Below the pieces are notes generated by a model, which was given only the letters and a program-made list of their open reading frames with translations, did not search any database and was not told the DNA's origin. From contig JAUJNX010000001.1 in the NCBI GenBank assembly GCA_030447925.1, forward strand, positions 612,767-676,766: DNA of 64,000 nucleotides, given 5' to 3'. Below, piece by piece: positions 25,632 through 33,735 of this stretch. The position numbers and the translations under genes were made by a program. Position 1 is the stretch's first letter; each line of letters opens with the position of its first letter. The DNA comes from Egibacteraceae bacterium. GTDB taxonomy: Bacteria; Actinomycetota; Nitriliruptoria; Euzebyales; Egibacteraceae.

Positions 25632-26086
25632 CGACTCTCGCCCAGCTCGCGGTGACGGGGACGGTGGTGACCGGCGACCGGCAGGTGCCGTGGCCGCTGG
25701 GTCCACCGGCTGTCGGCCCACGACGTGTAGCCGGTGACGACCGACAGGACCCCCAGCGCCTCCTCGACATCGGGCTGGGCGGCTGAGACCAGCGTGACCC
25801 CTGCCGACGCCAGGCCGCGGTGCAGGTCCAGCAGCTCGGCGGGGTCGCGGCTGAGGCGGTCCAGGCCGGTGACCGCGACGGCGTCGACATCGCCGGGGGT
25901 GCGGATACGGTCCAGCAGCATCGCCAACCCGGGGCGACGGGCGGCGGCACAGCCGTCACCGACGTCGGTGTACTCCCCGGCCGCCCGCCAGCCACGGTCG
26001 GCCAGGTGGCGGGACAGCACGGCCCGCTGGGCGTCAATCGCGCCGCCGCTGTCGACGGCGGCGCGCAGGTACATCACAACACGCAC
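25628..26086 (-). CDS. Small resolvase-domain protein lacking the catalytic serine
   Basis: 152 residues from GTG 26086 (AGGAAGGA upstream), covering only the N-terminal catalytic fold of serine recombinases. Where active enzymes have YxRVS, this protein has YLRAAVD, so the nucleophilic Ser is Ala. The helix motif GLDRLSRD that shapes the active site is retained, as is a recognisable SRPAL-like turn (ARRPGLAMLL). It lacks the recombinase, zinc and coiled-coil domains. It overlaps the integrase start by four bases, so the pair is made in equal or fixed ratio. I infer a partner or modulator of the integrase, such as a directionality factor or a dominant-negative subunit; this is not established. 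Confidence 0.7.
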   Translation of the reverse strand: MRVVMYLRAAVDSGGAIDAQRAVLSRHLADRGWRAAGEYTDVGDGCAAARRPGLAMLLDRIRTPGDVDAVAVTGLDRLSRDPAELLDLHRGLASAGVTLVSAAQPDVEEALGVLSVVTGYTSWADSRWTQRPRHLPVAGHHRPRHRELGESR

Positions 26087-26236
26087 GCAGGGTCCTTCCT
26101 TGTGACCTGTGGGTTTCGGGTGTGGGACGGTCAGCGACGACACCTCCGCAGGCGGACCGGTTCAAGTCCTGCCGGCGAAGATCCCGACGGTGGACCGGGC
26201 GGCCCCAAGCGAGACCGCCCGGCACCGGAACAGGGG

Positions 26237-26446
26237 TCAGCGGCGGGTGCGATGCGCCGAGCTGTGCGGGCGGACCGGCCGGCCCGACCTGCCGCCCCTG
26301 CCCGCCGCCGCCGGTTCGGTGGGGACGCCGTGGACGTGGACGGCGAGGGCCAGCAGTGCCTGCGCCAGCGGCCGCAGATCGGCGTCCTCTAGCACGACCG
26401 GCGGTGGGGACTGCCGCCTTGGCGTCGACCGCGCCGTCTGACTCAC
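26237..26446 (-). CDS. Small protein coupled to the methyltransferase (69 aa)
   Basis: GTG 26446 overlaps the methyltransferase stop (GTGA). The middle (VLEDADLRPLAQALLALAV) looks like a genuine helix; the rest is Arg/Ser/Pro-rich. No family recognised. Supported only by coupling and by its place in the minus-strand element operon. Confidence 0.35.
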   Translation of the reverse strand: MSQTARSTPRRQSPPPVVLEDADLRPLAQALLALAVHVHGVPTEPAAAGRGGRSGRPVRPHSSAHRTRR

Positions 26447-27399
26447 CGAGGGACCAGCACGAGCACGTCTTCGTGGGCGCGGACGTGGCGGACGCCGGCG
26501 CTGCGGTGAGGGCTGCGCAGGTTGTGCAGCGCGAAGAACGACGCCCGGGCGACCAGCCGGTCGCCCCGCACTCCTGCCAGCAGCGCCACGTTGCGCTCGG
26601 CCAGCACCAGACCGGCGTCGCGGGCGGCGGCGGTGACCAGCGACGGGAAGTCGACCAGCTCGCCGTTGCGGCGAAACGGCCGCACCGTCACCACCACCGC
26701 CGCGTCGGCGGTGAGGAACGCACGGCAGCCGACCAGGATCTGGGTGAACCCCTCCAACAGCGCCCGGACGGGCCGGTGCGCGAGGTTGGCCCGATCGGTC
26801 GAGTAGCGGTGGTCCTGCTTCACCACCCGCCCCTGGGGTGTTGGGCGGACGTGGCCGTGGGTGACGGCCCCGTACGGCGGTGAGGTCAACACCAGCGCCA
26901 CCCGCCCCCGATAGCTTGCGTCGAGTAGCCGGCCCGCGGCGCGGGCGTCGCCGGTGGCCACCTCACCTGCCCCGCTGGCGCCCTGTTCGGCGGCGAGGCC
27001 GAGGTTGCGGCGGGCCAGATCCGCCCAGCGTGGCTCGTACTCGATCCCGACAGCCTGACGGCCCAGGTGCGCCGCCTCGACCAGGGTGGTGCCGATTCCA
27101 CACATCGGGTCCAACACCACCTCGCCCGGACGGGAGTAGGCGGCGATGGCGTGGCGGGCGACCGCCGGGAGCATCTTGCCCGGGTGGGCCATCGACTCCG
27201 CGACGTACCGGCCGGACCTTTGCGCCCGGGAGGACCGCTGCGCGGTCGTCCACACCGACAGCAGCGACGTCTCCGACACGGGTTGCGCAGCGGAACTGTA
27301 GTGGGAACGGGGAGCGAAGCCGTGACGGGACCCGATCGTCCGCTCCGAGTCATCCGGGTGGGCGGGCAGCGGCCGACGGCCGCGCTCAATTCCTCTCAT
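26443..27399 (-). CDS. Orphan DNA/RNA methyltransferase with TSPPY motif
   Basis: 318 residues from ATG 27399; an in-frame GTG at 27279 may be the true start because homology-like sequence begins near LLSVWTTAQRSSR. SAM-binding motif I DPMCGIGTTLVEA comes first and the catalytic motif LTSPPYGAVTHG follows about 60 residues later. That order, and the DPMCGxGT signature, resemble the Trm11/UPF0020 group of amino-methyltransferases as much as beta-class DNA methylases, so target (DNA or RNA base amine) is open. No restriction gene is nearby. It is the first gene of the minus-strand set that leads to the integrase and probably belongs to the integrated element. Confidence 0.75.
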   Translation of the reverse strand: MRGIERGRRPLPAHPDDSERTIGSRHGFAPRSHYSSAAQPVSETSLLSVWTTAQRSSRAQRSGRYVAESMAHPGKMLPAVARHAIAAYSRPGEVVLDPMCGIGTTLVEAAHLGRQAVGIEYEPRWADLARRNLGLAAEQGASGAGEVATGDARAAGRLLDASYRGRVALVLTSPPYGAVTHGHVRPTPQGRVVKQDHRYSTDRANLAHRPVRALLEGFTQILVGCRAFLTADAAVVVTVRPFRRNGELVDFPSLVTAAARDAGLVLAERNVALLAGVRGDRLVARASFFALHNLRSPHRSAGVRHVRAHEDVLVLVPR

Positions 27400-27630
27400 A
27401 CACAGAACCCACCGCCCCACCCCCCCATGTGACAGCCCTGCTTCCGTGAACCGCGCCGGGTTCGTGGAGGCTGGGCCTGCCGCTCTGCGCTCCGTCCCGG
27501 TTGCCTTGGGACAATGGTGGTCGGTCGCGGTGGTGGTCGAGGGATCGGTCGCGGCGTTGCAGGATGGCCGCGAGGGTCTGGAGGGCGACGGGCGAGGGGG
27601 TGAGCGGCGGACGACGACCAGCGCAGGAGG

Positions 27631-28989
27631 GTGTTGGCCTTCACCTGCGTTGCCGCGTTCGCCGTGGCCCTCAACGCCACGATGCTGCCGGTCGCGCTGG
27701 GCCGGATCGGCGACGACCTCTCGCTGGGCACGTCCGCGCTGGGGTGGCTGCTGACCAGCTACTTCCTGGCCAACGGTGTCGCGGTGCCCTTCTTCGGCCG
27801 CCTGGCCGACCTGCAGGGTCTCGATCGGGCCTTCGCCGGCGGGCTGGTCGCCTTCCTGCTCGGGTCGCTGCTGTGCGCCCTGGCGCCCGACTACCTGGCA
27901 CTGGTCATCGGCCGGGGGCTGCAAGGCGTCGGCGCGGCGGCGGTCGTCGGGCTCGGGCCGACCGCGTTGAGCCTGTCCTACCCGCCCCAACGGCGGGGTG
28001 CGGCGATCGGGACGCTGGGCGCCACGGTCGGGGTCGCCTACGCCGCCGGGCCGGTGGTGGGCGGGCTGCTGATCGAGGTGATCGGGTGGCGGTGGCTGTT
28101 CGCAGCCGGCGTGCTGTTCGGGGCGTTGTTCCCGCTCGCCGCCAGGGCGCTGCCCAAGGGCAGCCCGTCGACCGGCGGTCGGCTGGACCTGCCCGGCGGG
28201 CTGTTCCTCGGCGTCGCGCTGGCGGGCGGCCTGTTCGCCCTCACCGAGGGCGGCCAGGACACGGGCGCACCCGCGCTGATCGCGGCCGCCGCCGGGGTGT
28301 CCGCGGTCGGCCTGGCCGCGCTGGTGGTCCGGCAGCGGACAGCGCGCGAGCCGTTCGTTCCCCGCCCCCTGCTCGCCAACGGTCCGTACCTGCTGCTGAG
28401 CCTGCTGACCTTGCTGTTCGTGGGCTCCAACATCACCGTGAACACCACGCTCCCGCTGCCATTGGCGCAGATCGGGGGGCTCAGCGCGTCGCGGACGGGC
28501 CTGGCGCTGCTGCCGGCCGCGCTGACCACCATCCTGGCCGCGCGGTTGTCCGGCTGGGCGGTCGACACCTTCGGCACCGTGACGCCGATCCGCGCCGGCG
28601 TCGCCGCCGTCGTCGTGTCGCTGGTGCTGCTGTCCGCGTTCGGCGTCAACGGGCCGCTGTGGGCGGCGAGCATCCTGGCGGCGATGGCCAGCGTGGGCGC
28701 GGTGCTCGCCAAGGTCGCCACCACCAAAGCGGTCTCCCTATCGGTCCCCCGCCACAGCTTGGCGTCGGCCATCTCGATCAACGAGTCGGTGTGGTTCGTC
28801 GGCGCCAGCCTCGGGACCGTCCTGTTCTCCGCCACGGTGAGCGCCCGCGCCGCGGCGGACGCAGCGGTGAACCCCCTCCACAGCGGCGCCGGAGCCGCCT
28901 ACAGCGACGCCTACCTCGCGCTGGCCCTCCCACTCACGGCCGTATTCATCGTCACCAGCAGACTCCCACGCCGCGACCGCCAGACGTGA
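27631..28989 (+). CDS. MFS drug exporter, DHA2 (EmrB/QacA) type
   Basis: 452 residues with 13-14 hydrophobic helices. The motif A region reads NGVAVPFFGRLADLQGLDRA and motif C GVAYAAGPVVGGLLIE, typical of proton-driven multidrug exporters. The N-terminus is short: an in-frame stop at 27601 limits it, AGGAGG lies directly against the GTG at 27631, and codons 27604-27630 would give a plausible cytoplasmic start (AADDDQRRR), so either initiation is unusual or a base is missing just upstream. Substrate unknown. Confidence 0.8.
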   Translation: MLAFTCVAAFAVALNATMLPVALGRIGDDLSLGTSALGWLLTSYFLANGVAVPFFGRLADLQGLDRAFAGGLVAFLLGSLLCALAPDYLALVIGRGLQGVGAAAVVGLGPTALSLSYPPQRRGAAIGTLGATVGVAYAAGPVVGGLLIEVIGWRWLFAAGVLFGALFPLAARALPKGSPSTGGRLDLPGGLFLGVALAGGLFALTEGGQDTGAPALIAAAAGVSAVGLAALVVRQRTAREPFVPRPLLANGPYLLLSLLTLLFVGSNITVNTTLPLPLAQIGGLSASRTGLALLPAALTTILAARLSGWAVDTFGTVTPIRAGVAAVVVSLVLLSAFGVNGPLWAASILAAMASVGAVLAKVATTKAVSLSVPRHSLASAISINESVWFVGASLGTVLFSATVSARAAADAAVNPLHSGAGAAYSDAYLALALPLTAVFIVTSRLPRRDRQT

Positions 28990-29099
28990 CCGACCGTGCC
29001 CGGCCCTCGGCCTCAGGCACCGTCCACGACCACGTGCCCCGCTGAGCTGCTCCAGATCGTGCGTGCCGGCGCAGCGTTGCAGCGGGTGCTGCCGGCGTG

Positions 29100-29190
29100 G
29101 ACTGCTGAGGGTGGGACAGCCTGCATGGGGGCTGTACTCGTTCGTTTGGGCGGAGGTTCATGCGTCTCCGGTCGGGGTGCTGCGGGCCTG
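29100..29190. repeat. 91-bp dispersed repeat, copy 1
   Basis: Matches 36912-37002 in the same orientation, with 39 identical bases in a row (29146-29184 against 36958-36996). The second copy holds the 3' end and downstream flank of the thioesterase gene, so copy 1 is a detached fragment carrying the last codons (QARSTPTGDA) of that gene. Confidence 0.8.
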
Positions 29191-29428
29191 AATGCTGCCA
29201 GCACCCAGCCCAGCCGCCCGCGGCGCGATGTCGCGGCGTGCGGTACAGGCGCAGCGGCCGGGAGCCGGGCAGCGGCTGTGCCAGCGATCGTCGCGCATGC
29301 TGTGGCCAGAGCCCCGAGCAGGAGCCATCCGACCTGCCACCGGCCCGGGTCGGTCAGGACCACGGGGGCGAGCAGCGCGGTGAGCAGGATGCCGGGACCG
29401 ACGCCGGCGTAGTAGACGCCGAGCACCG
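29191..29428 (-). pseudogene. Fragment of a YbfB/YjiJ-like MFS transporter
   Basis: The minus strand encodes YYAGVGPGILLTALLAPVV and GRWQVGWLLLGALATACAT, two to three membrane helices that look like the C-terminal half of the YbfB/YjiJ transporter family. There is no start or N-terminal half: upstream the frame runs into the AzlC-like repeat at 29429-29468, downstream into the thioesterase-tail repeat. A dead fragment inside a scar. Confidence 0.5.
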
Positions 29429-29468
29429 CACGGAAGGTGCGGGGCGGCGCGCTTCGGGAAGGAGAGGC
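29429..29468. repeat. 40-bp repeat of the azlC 5' end, copy 1
   Basis: 37 of 40 bases match 32140-32179, the codons for the start of AzlC (SAPPRTFR). Here the same codons lead into the MFS fragment instead, so the repeat marks a recombination join. Confidence 0.75.
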
Positions 29469-29469
29469 T

Positions 29470-29574
29470 CCCCGGTCGCGGCCCGAGCCGCGTCAACGGA
29501 TTCGTTGACCAGCTCGACGACCCACCTGATGTCGACCTGCGAGACGACGGCCACCCCCACAGAGTAACCGGATA
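29470..29574 (-). pseudogene. N-terminal fragment of a possible CGNR/ABATE regulator
   Basis: About 35 codons reading VSQVDIRWVVELVNESVDAA, similar to the start of CGNR zinc-finger regulators (compare VLVQDFVNTEDREG in the intact gene at 36.2 kb). It stops being gene-like where the AzlC repeat begins. It would have been divergent to lysE, a frequent pairing. Low certainty because the fragment is short. Confidence 0.3.
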
Positions 29575-29581
29575 AGCAGCC

Positions 29582-29604
29582 TAGGCTGTTACGACGGCTG
29601 TAAC
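29582..29604 (+). promoter_or_regulatory. -10 element and GTTAC-N7-GTAAC operator of lysE
   Basis: TAGGCT (29582-29587) is followed at once by GTTAC (29588-29592), seven bases, GTAAC (29600-29604), an inverted repeat covering the expected transcription start, 10 bases before ATG 29615. A repressor bound here would block initiation. The regulator is unknown; the divergent gene is only a fragment. Confidence 0.45.
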
Positions 29605-29614
29605 CTCCACCGTC

Positions 29615-30286
29615 ATGACTACTGGTGACGCTGTTGTAGACTTGACGGTCCTGCCCGCCTTCCTGGTCGCCGTCCTGGTGATCCTGGTGGCCCCGGGGCC
29701 GGACATGGCCTTCATGGTCGCCAGCGGGCTCAACGGCGGGCGGCGCGCTGCGACGCGGGCGGCGTTCGGGATCACGACAGGTGTGACGGTCTACGTGCTG
29801 CTGACCGCAGCGGGCCTCGGCGCACTGCTCGCCGCGGCACCGACCGCGGTCAACGCGATCCGCTTGGCTGGCGCGGGATATCTCGCCTACCTGGCGTGGA
29901 GCACCTGGCGCAACGCCGGCCCAGCCACGGGCTCTGGTCTGGACGGCGACCTCGGCGCTGGCGTCGGGCAGCACGTGTTCCGCCGTGGCTTTCTGGTCAA
30001 CCTCGCCAACCCCAAGATCGCCCTGTTCTTCACGGCGTTCCTACCGCAGTTCCTCGGCGACGTCACCGGCAACCCCGCCGTGCAGCTGCTCATGCTCGGG
30101 TTGGTGCTGCAGGCGCTCGGCCTGCTCGTCGACCTGGCGATCGGCTACGCCGCCGGCACCATGCGCGACCGGGTGCTACGTCGCCCCGCCGTGCGCCGGA
30201 CCCTGGACCGGCTCGCCGCCGCCGTCTACGCCGCACTCGCCGTCGTCCTGCTCGGCGAGAGCACTGACGACCTCGCCAGCAGCTGA
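29615..30286 (+). CDS. LysE-family amino acid exporter
   Basis: 223 residues with six hydrophobic helices. The family block VAPGPDMAFMVASGLNGGRR near the N-terminus and GFLVNLANPKIALFFTAFLP in the middle (the conserved NPK loop) are clear. It exports amino acids such as lysine, arginine, threonine or homoserine; the substrate cannot be told. ATG 29615 lies just behind an operator-like palindrome, so expression is probably inducible. Confidence 0.88.
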   Translation: MTTGDAVVDLTVLPAFLVAVLVILVAPGPDMAFMVASGLNGGRRAATRAAFGITTGVTVYVLLTAAGLGALLAAAPTAVNAIRLAGAGYLAYLAWSTWRNAGPATGSGLDGDLGAGVGQHVFRRGFLVNLANPKIALFFTAFLPQFLGDVTGNPAVQLLMLGLVLQALGLLVDLAIGYAAGTMRDRVLRRPAVRRTLDRLAAAVYAALAVVLLGESTDDLASS

Positions 30287-30453
30287 CCGCGTGGCCATCC
30301 CGGTGGACGACCCTCCTACGGGAACGCTTTGCTCTGCCGGCCGGAGGCCGCGTCCGGCAGCCTTGCGAGCGTGGATGCCGCTCAAGCAGATTCCTGTATG
30401 ACCCGCCCGCGAAAAGGCCAGGTGAGGGCAGGCTGACCGGGGACACTCCTGCG

Positions 30454-31060
30454 GTGACCGCGATCAAGATCGGCTACGCCCGGGTTTCCACCCACGGGCA
30501 GGACTTCACCGCCCAGCGCCAAGCCCTCGCCGACCTCGGCGTGGAGCCCGACCGGGTCTACGTCGACCACGGCATCAGCGGCACGCACCGGGCCCGCCCC
30601 GGGCTGCGCGAGGCCCTTACGGCATGCCGGCCCGGCGACACGCTCGTGGTCACCAAGCTCGACCGGCTCGCCCGGTCGGTGCCCGACGCCCGCGACATCG
30701 TCCACGAGCTCAACGCCCGCAGCGTAAGCCTGAACCTTGGCGGGTCGGTGCACGACCCGGCCGACCCGATCGGTCGGCTGCTGTTCACTGTCCTGTCGAT
30801 GATCGCTGAATTCGAAGTCGATCTCGCCGGGCGCGCACCCGCGCGGGCATGGCGATCGCCAAGGCCAAGGGCCGGCTGCGCGGCAAGCAACCCAAACTCA
30901 ACCCCAAGCGCGAGGCTCAGCTGGTCGCGCTGTGGCGGGCCGGCAACCACACCACCCTCGAGCTCGCCGAGATGTTCGACATCGCCCGCTCCACCGTGTA
31001 CCGGGCCATCGAACGAGCCGGCCCTGCGGCCCGCTGCCCGACGGTGCGCCTGCAGTCCTG
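30454..31060 (+). pseudogene. Resolvase/invertase (small serine recombinase), frameshifted
   Basis: Catalytic domain with IGYARVSTHGQDFTAQR, VYVDHGISGT and VTKLDRLARSV, all motifs intact. Near 30822-30832 the frame breaks; the C-terminal DNA-binding part (GMAIAKAKGRLRGKQPKL, then an HTH with STVYRAIERAG) continues in another frame. After about 31060 neither frame looks coding. Such Tn3/Gin-type enzymes usually travel with transposons. The indel in the linker and missing tail argue for decay. Confidence 0.8.
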
Positions 31061-31177
31061 TCGCCGAACCGGTGAGACCGCTACACGCACGCCGCTGCTC
31101 CCTCGCTCGCTCGGAGTCCCAGTCTTGCCGCTGAAGTGCCCGCGTGTCACGGACCACGACCACGCAGAGAGGTCGGA

Positions 31178-31498
31178 TCAGCTCAGCCCGGCAGCGCGCA
31201 GGGCTGCGGTGGTGGCAGCCGCGGCAACCACGACGACCAGCACGTGCGCCTTGCGCCACAGCAGAAGCGCGGCGACCGCGGCCCCGGCGGTGTCGGCGCC
31301 GACCCTCAGCCGATCGCCGTCGGCGAGGGCGTTCGTGACGACGAGTGCCGCAAGCAGCGCCGACCCGAGCAGCACGACGACGCGCACCGCGGGTGCAGGC
31401 AGCTCGCGGGAACCGGTCGCGAAGGGGCCGATGCCCTTCGTTCCGAACGTCGTGACAGCGACGAGCACGATCACGGCCCAGACGACGCCCGTGCTCAC
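31178..31498 (-). CDS. azlD: AzlD-type branched-chain amino acid exporter subunit
   Basis: 106 residues, four hydrophobic helices (VVWAVIVLVAVTTFGTKGIGP at the start; VVLLGSALLAALVVTNAL in the middle), matching AzlD. With AzlC it forms a two-subunit exporter for branched-chain amino acids or analogues. GTG 31498 overlaps the AzlC stop (GTGA). Its partner is frameshifted, so the complex may not function. Confidence 0.75.
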   Translation of the reverse strand: MSTGVVWAVIVLVAVTTFGTKGIGPFATGSRELPAPAVRVVVLLGSALLAALVVTNALADGDRLRVGADTAGAAVAALLLWRKAHVLVVVVAAAATTAALRAAGLS

Positions 31499-32191
31499 GA
31501 GGTCTTCTTCCGAGGTCGGCGCAGACCCACGAGCGCCGCGGCAGAGGCGACGAGCACGGGGACACCCGATGGGGCAACGGGGACGAGCACGAGCGCGATC
31601 ACCGCGCCCGCGCCCGCGACACCGACGCGTCGCCGGTCGCGCAGCTCGCCTGCCAAGATCGTGAGGAAGAAGGCAGGGAACACCGCATCCAGCCCGAGCG
31701 CGCGCGCGTCCAGGCCGGGCACGACGACGCCTATCGCGGTCCCGGTGACCCAGGCGACGTACTGCAACGGCGGTGTGCCCGAACAGGTAGGAGCGGTCGA
31801 ACCGGCCGTCGCCGCGGGCCGCCATCGCCCACGACGAGTCGACGACGACCTGCCCCTCAAGAGCGCGGCGGACCCGGCCGCCGCGCAGGGACGGCCCGAG
31901 CGCGAAGCCCATCGGCACGAACCTGCTGTTCATCAGCGTCGCCGCCCCCACGGCGGCACCGACCCCTCCCCCGGCCGCGAGGATGCCCACCGCGGCGAAC
32001 TGTGCGGAGCCGGCGAAGACGATCGCCGACATGACCACCGCCGCGAGCGCGGGGACGCCTGCGTCGGTCGCGACGACGCCGAAGGACAGGGCCAACACTC
32101 CCGAGGCCGCGGCGTACGGCAGACCGGCGCGTGCGCCGTCACGGAAGGTGCGGGGCGGCGCGCTTGGGGGAGTAGAGGCGTCAGTGGGCAC
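31495..32191 (-). pseudogene. azlC: AzlC-type exporter subunit, frameshifted
   Basis: From GTG 32191 the first two-thirds are well-formed AzlC (AGLPYAAASGVLALSFGVVA, VFAGSAQFAAVGILAAGGG, RFVPMGFALGP). The frame changes near 31765-31775, after SYLFGHTA, and the remaining helices (VFPAFFLTILAGEL) follow in another frame to the stop at 31495. One base restored would give a protein of normal length. Start overlaps the MFS gene upstream by 11 bases. Confidence 0.7.
32140..32179. repeat. 40-bp repeat of the azlC 5' end, copy 2
   Basis: The in-place copy of the 29429-29468 repeat, lying within the first codons of azlC. Confidence 0.7.
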
Positions 32192-33683
32192 CGCGCCACC
32201 CTGTGGCTGTGTCGAGCCGCCTGGCGATGAGTAGGCCAACGGCGGCCAGAGCCGCCGTGGTTGCCAGCGCGGCGCGCCATCCGATCAGGGAAGGGGTCGT
32301 GGTGGTGGTCTGGTCGGCGAGGACCGCGGAGACCGTGGCGACCAGGGCGACGCCGAGGGCGACGCCGAGCTGTTGTGACGTGTTGAGGAGTGCTCCAGCG
32401 GAGGCTTTGTGGTCGGCGGGCACGTAGTCGGTGGCGGCGATGCTGACCACGACAAGGGCGACGATGTGGCCGACAGCGTTGACGGTGGTTGCCGCGATGA
32501 CCAAGGGCACTCCGCCTCGGGCGGGAAGCATCACCAGCGGCAGGAGCGCAACGGTCTCGATCGCGACGCCGGTGACCAGCGGACGGCGCGGTCCCCAGCG
32601 AGTGACCAAGCGCCCGGCGGTGAGGCTCACCGGCACAGCGACGGCACCGGAGACGGCGAAGATCAGTCCGGTCGCCAGTGGCGAGTGACCCAAGCCCTCT
32701 TGCAGGTAGAGCGTCAGGACGAACAGCATCCCGGAGTAGGACGCGACCAGGATCAAGCCGAGCAGGTTGGCCCTGGCGATGGTGGCGATGCCGAGCAGCC
32801 GCGGAGGGACCAGCGGGGAGCGGGAGCGGCGCTCCACCAGCACGAAGCCGACCGCGGCGACCAGGCCGATGATGAGGGCGGTCAGGAACGAGGCGGGCTG
32901 CTGGTCGGCTGTGTGGACCTGGGAAAGGGCGTACACCAGGGCGGCCATGGCCAGCGCGGAGAGCACAGCGCCCGGCACGTCGAATGCGGCCCGGTGGCTG
33001 ACCCGGCTCTCGGGCAGGCAGCGATGGGCAAGGAGGGCGGTTGTCAGGGTGATCGGGATGTTGACGTACATCGTGGCCCGCCAGCCGAGCGTGTCGGTGA
33101 GCACGCCACCGGCGAGCATGCCGCTGACGAAGCCGGCCGACAGGATGGCCCCGTACAGGCCCAGCGCCTGCCGCCGTTGCGGCCCCTCGGGAATGATCGC
33201 GGTGAGCAGGCCCAGCGCGGCCGGGGCGATCAGCGCAGCGCCTGCGCCTTGCAGGACGCGGCCGACGATGAGGGCGGCGGTGCTCCAGGCGGTTCCGGCC
33301 AGCGCGGAGGCGACGGTGAACACCAGCAGGCCGATGACGAAGACGCGGCGGCGGCCGGCCAGGTCGGCGACGCGTCCGGCCAGCAGCAACAGCGCGGCGA
33401 AGGCGACGGAGTACCCCGACAGCACCCAAGCCGCTCCCGTGGACGTCAGGCCCAGGTCGCTGCGGATGTCGGGGATGGCGACGTTGGCGATCGACAGGTC
33501 AAGGGACACCAGGAACTGGGCCACGCAGATGACCAGGATCCCGGCGGTGCGCCACAACGGCGGACCGGTCGAGCCCGGTGGCTCGGATGGTGCCGTCGTT
33601 GGCGGCGGCGGCGGCGACGCGGCGGCCTGCCGGAGAGTGCTCGCGGGGCGGGTCACTCCTTCGCGTACCGGTTCGATGTCCAT
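32181..33683 (-). CDS. MFS drug exporter, DHA2 (EmrB/QacA) type
   Basis: 500 residues, fourteen predicted helices after a Pro/Ser/Thr-rich N-terminal tail of about 45 residues. SLDLSIANVAIPDI in helix 1, AGRVADLAGRRRVFV as motif A and GFVSGMLAGGVLTDTLGW as motif C identify a proton-coupled multidrug exporter. Start ATG 33683. It heads a minus-strand unit with azlC and azlD (11-base overlap). Substrate unknown. Confidence 0.85.
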   Translation of the reverse strand: MDIEPVREGVTRPASTLRQAAASPPPPPTTAPSEPPGSTGPPLWRTAGILVICVAQFLVSLDLSIANVAIPDIRSDLGLTSTGAAWVLSGYSVAFAALLLLAGRVADLAGRRRVFVIGLLVFTVASALAGTAWSTAALIVGRVLQGAGAALIAPAALGLLTAIIPEGPQRRQALGLYGAILSAGFVSGMLAGGVLTDTLGWRATMYVNIPITLTTALLAHRCLPESRVSHRAAFDVPGAVLSALAMAALVYALSQVHTADQQPASFLTALIIGLVAAVGFVLVERRSRSPLVPPRLLGIATIARANLLGLILVASYSGMLFVLTLYLQEGLGHSPLATGLIFAVSGAVAVPVSLTAGRLVTRWGPRRPLVTGVAIETVALLPLVMLPARGGVPLVIAATTVNAVGHIVALVVVSIAATDYVPADHKASAGALLNTSQQLGVALGVALVATVSAVLADQTTTTTPSLIGWRAALATTAALAAVGLLIARRLDTATGWRGAH

Positions 33684-33735
33684 CTGCGCCTCTGCTGGTG
33701 TCGTGACTGCGGCCGGGAAGCCGACCGCCGGCAGG

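Noticed and set aside
26150..26180. tRNA gene suggested by GGTTCAAGTCC
   Set aside because: No D-arm, anticodon arm or pairing T-stem nearby; kept only as a weak att-site idea.
27360..27440. Low-complexity CCACCCCCCCA tract as a possible terminator
   Set aside because: No stable inverted repeat and no T-run.
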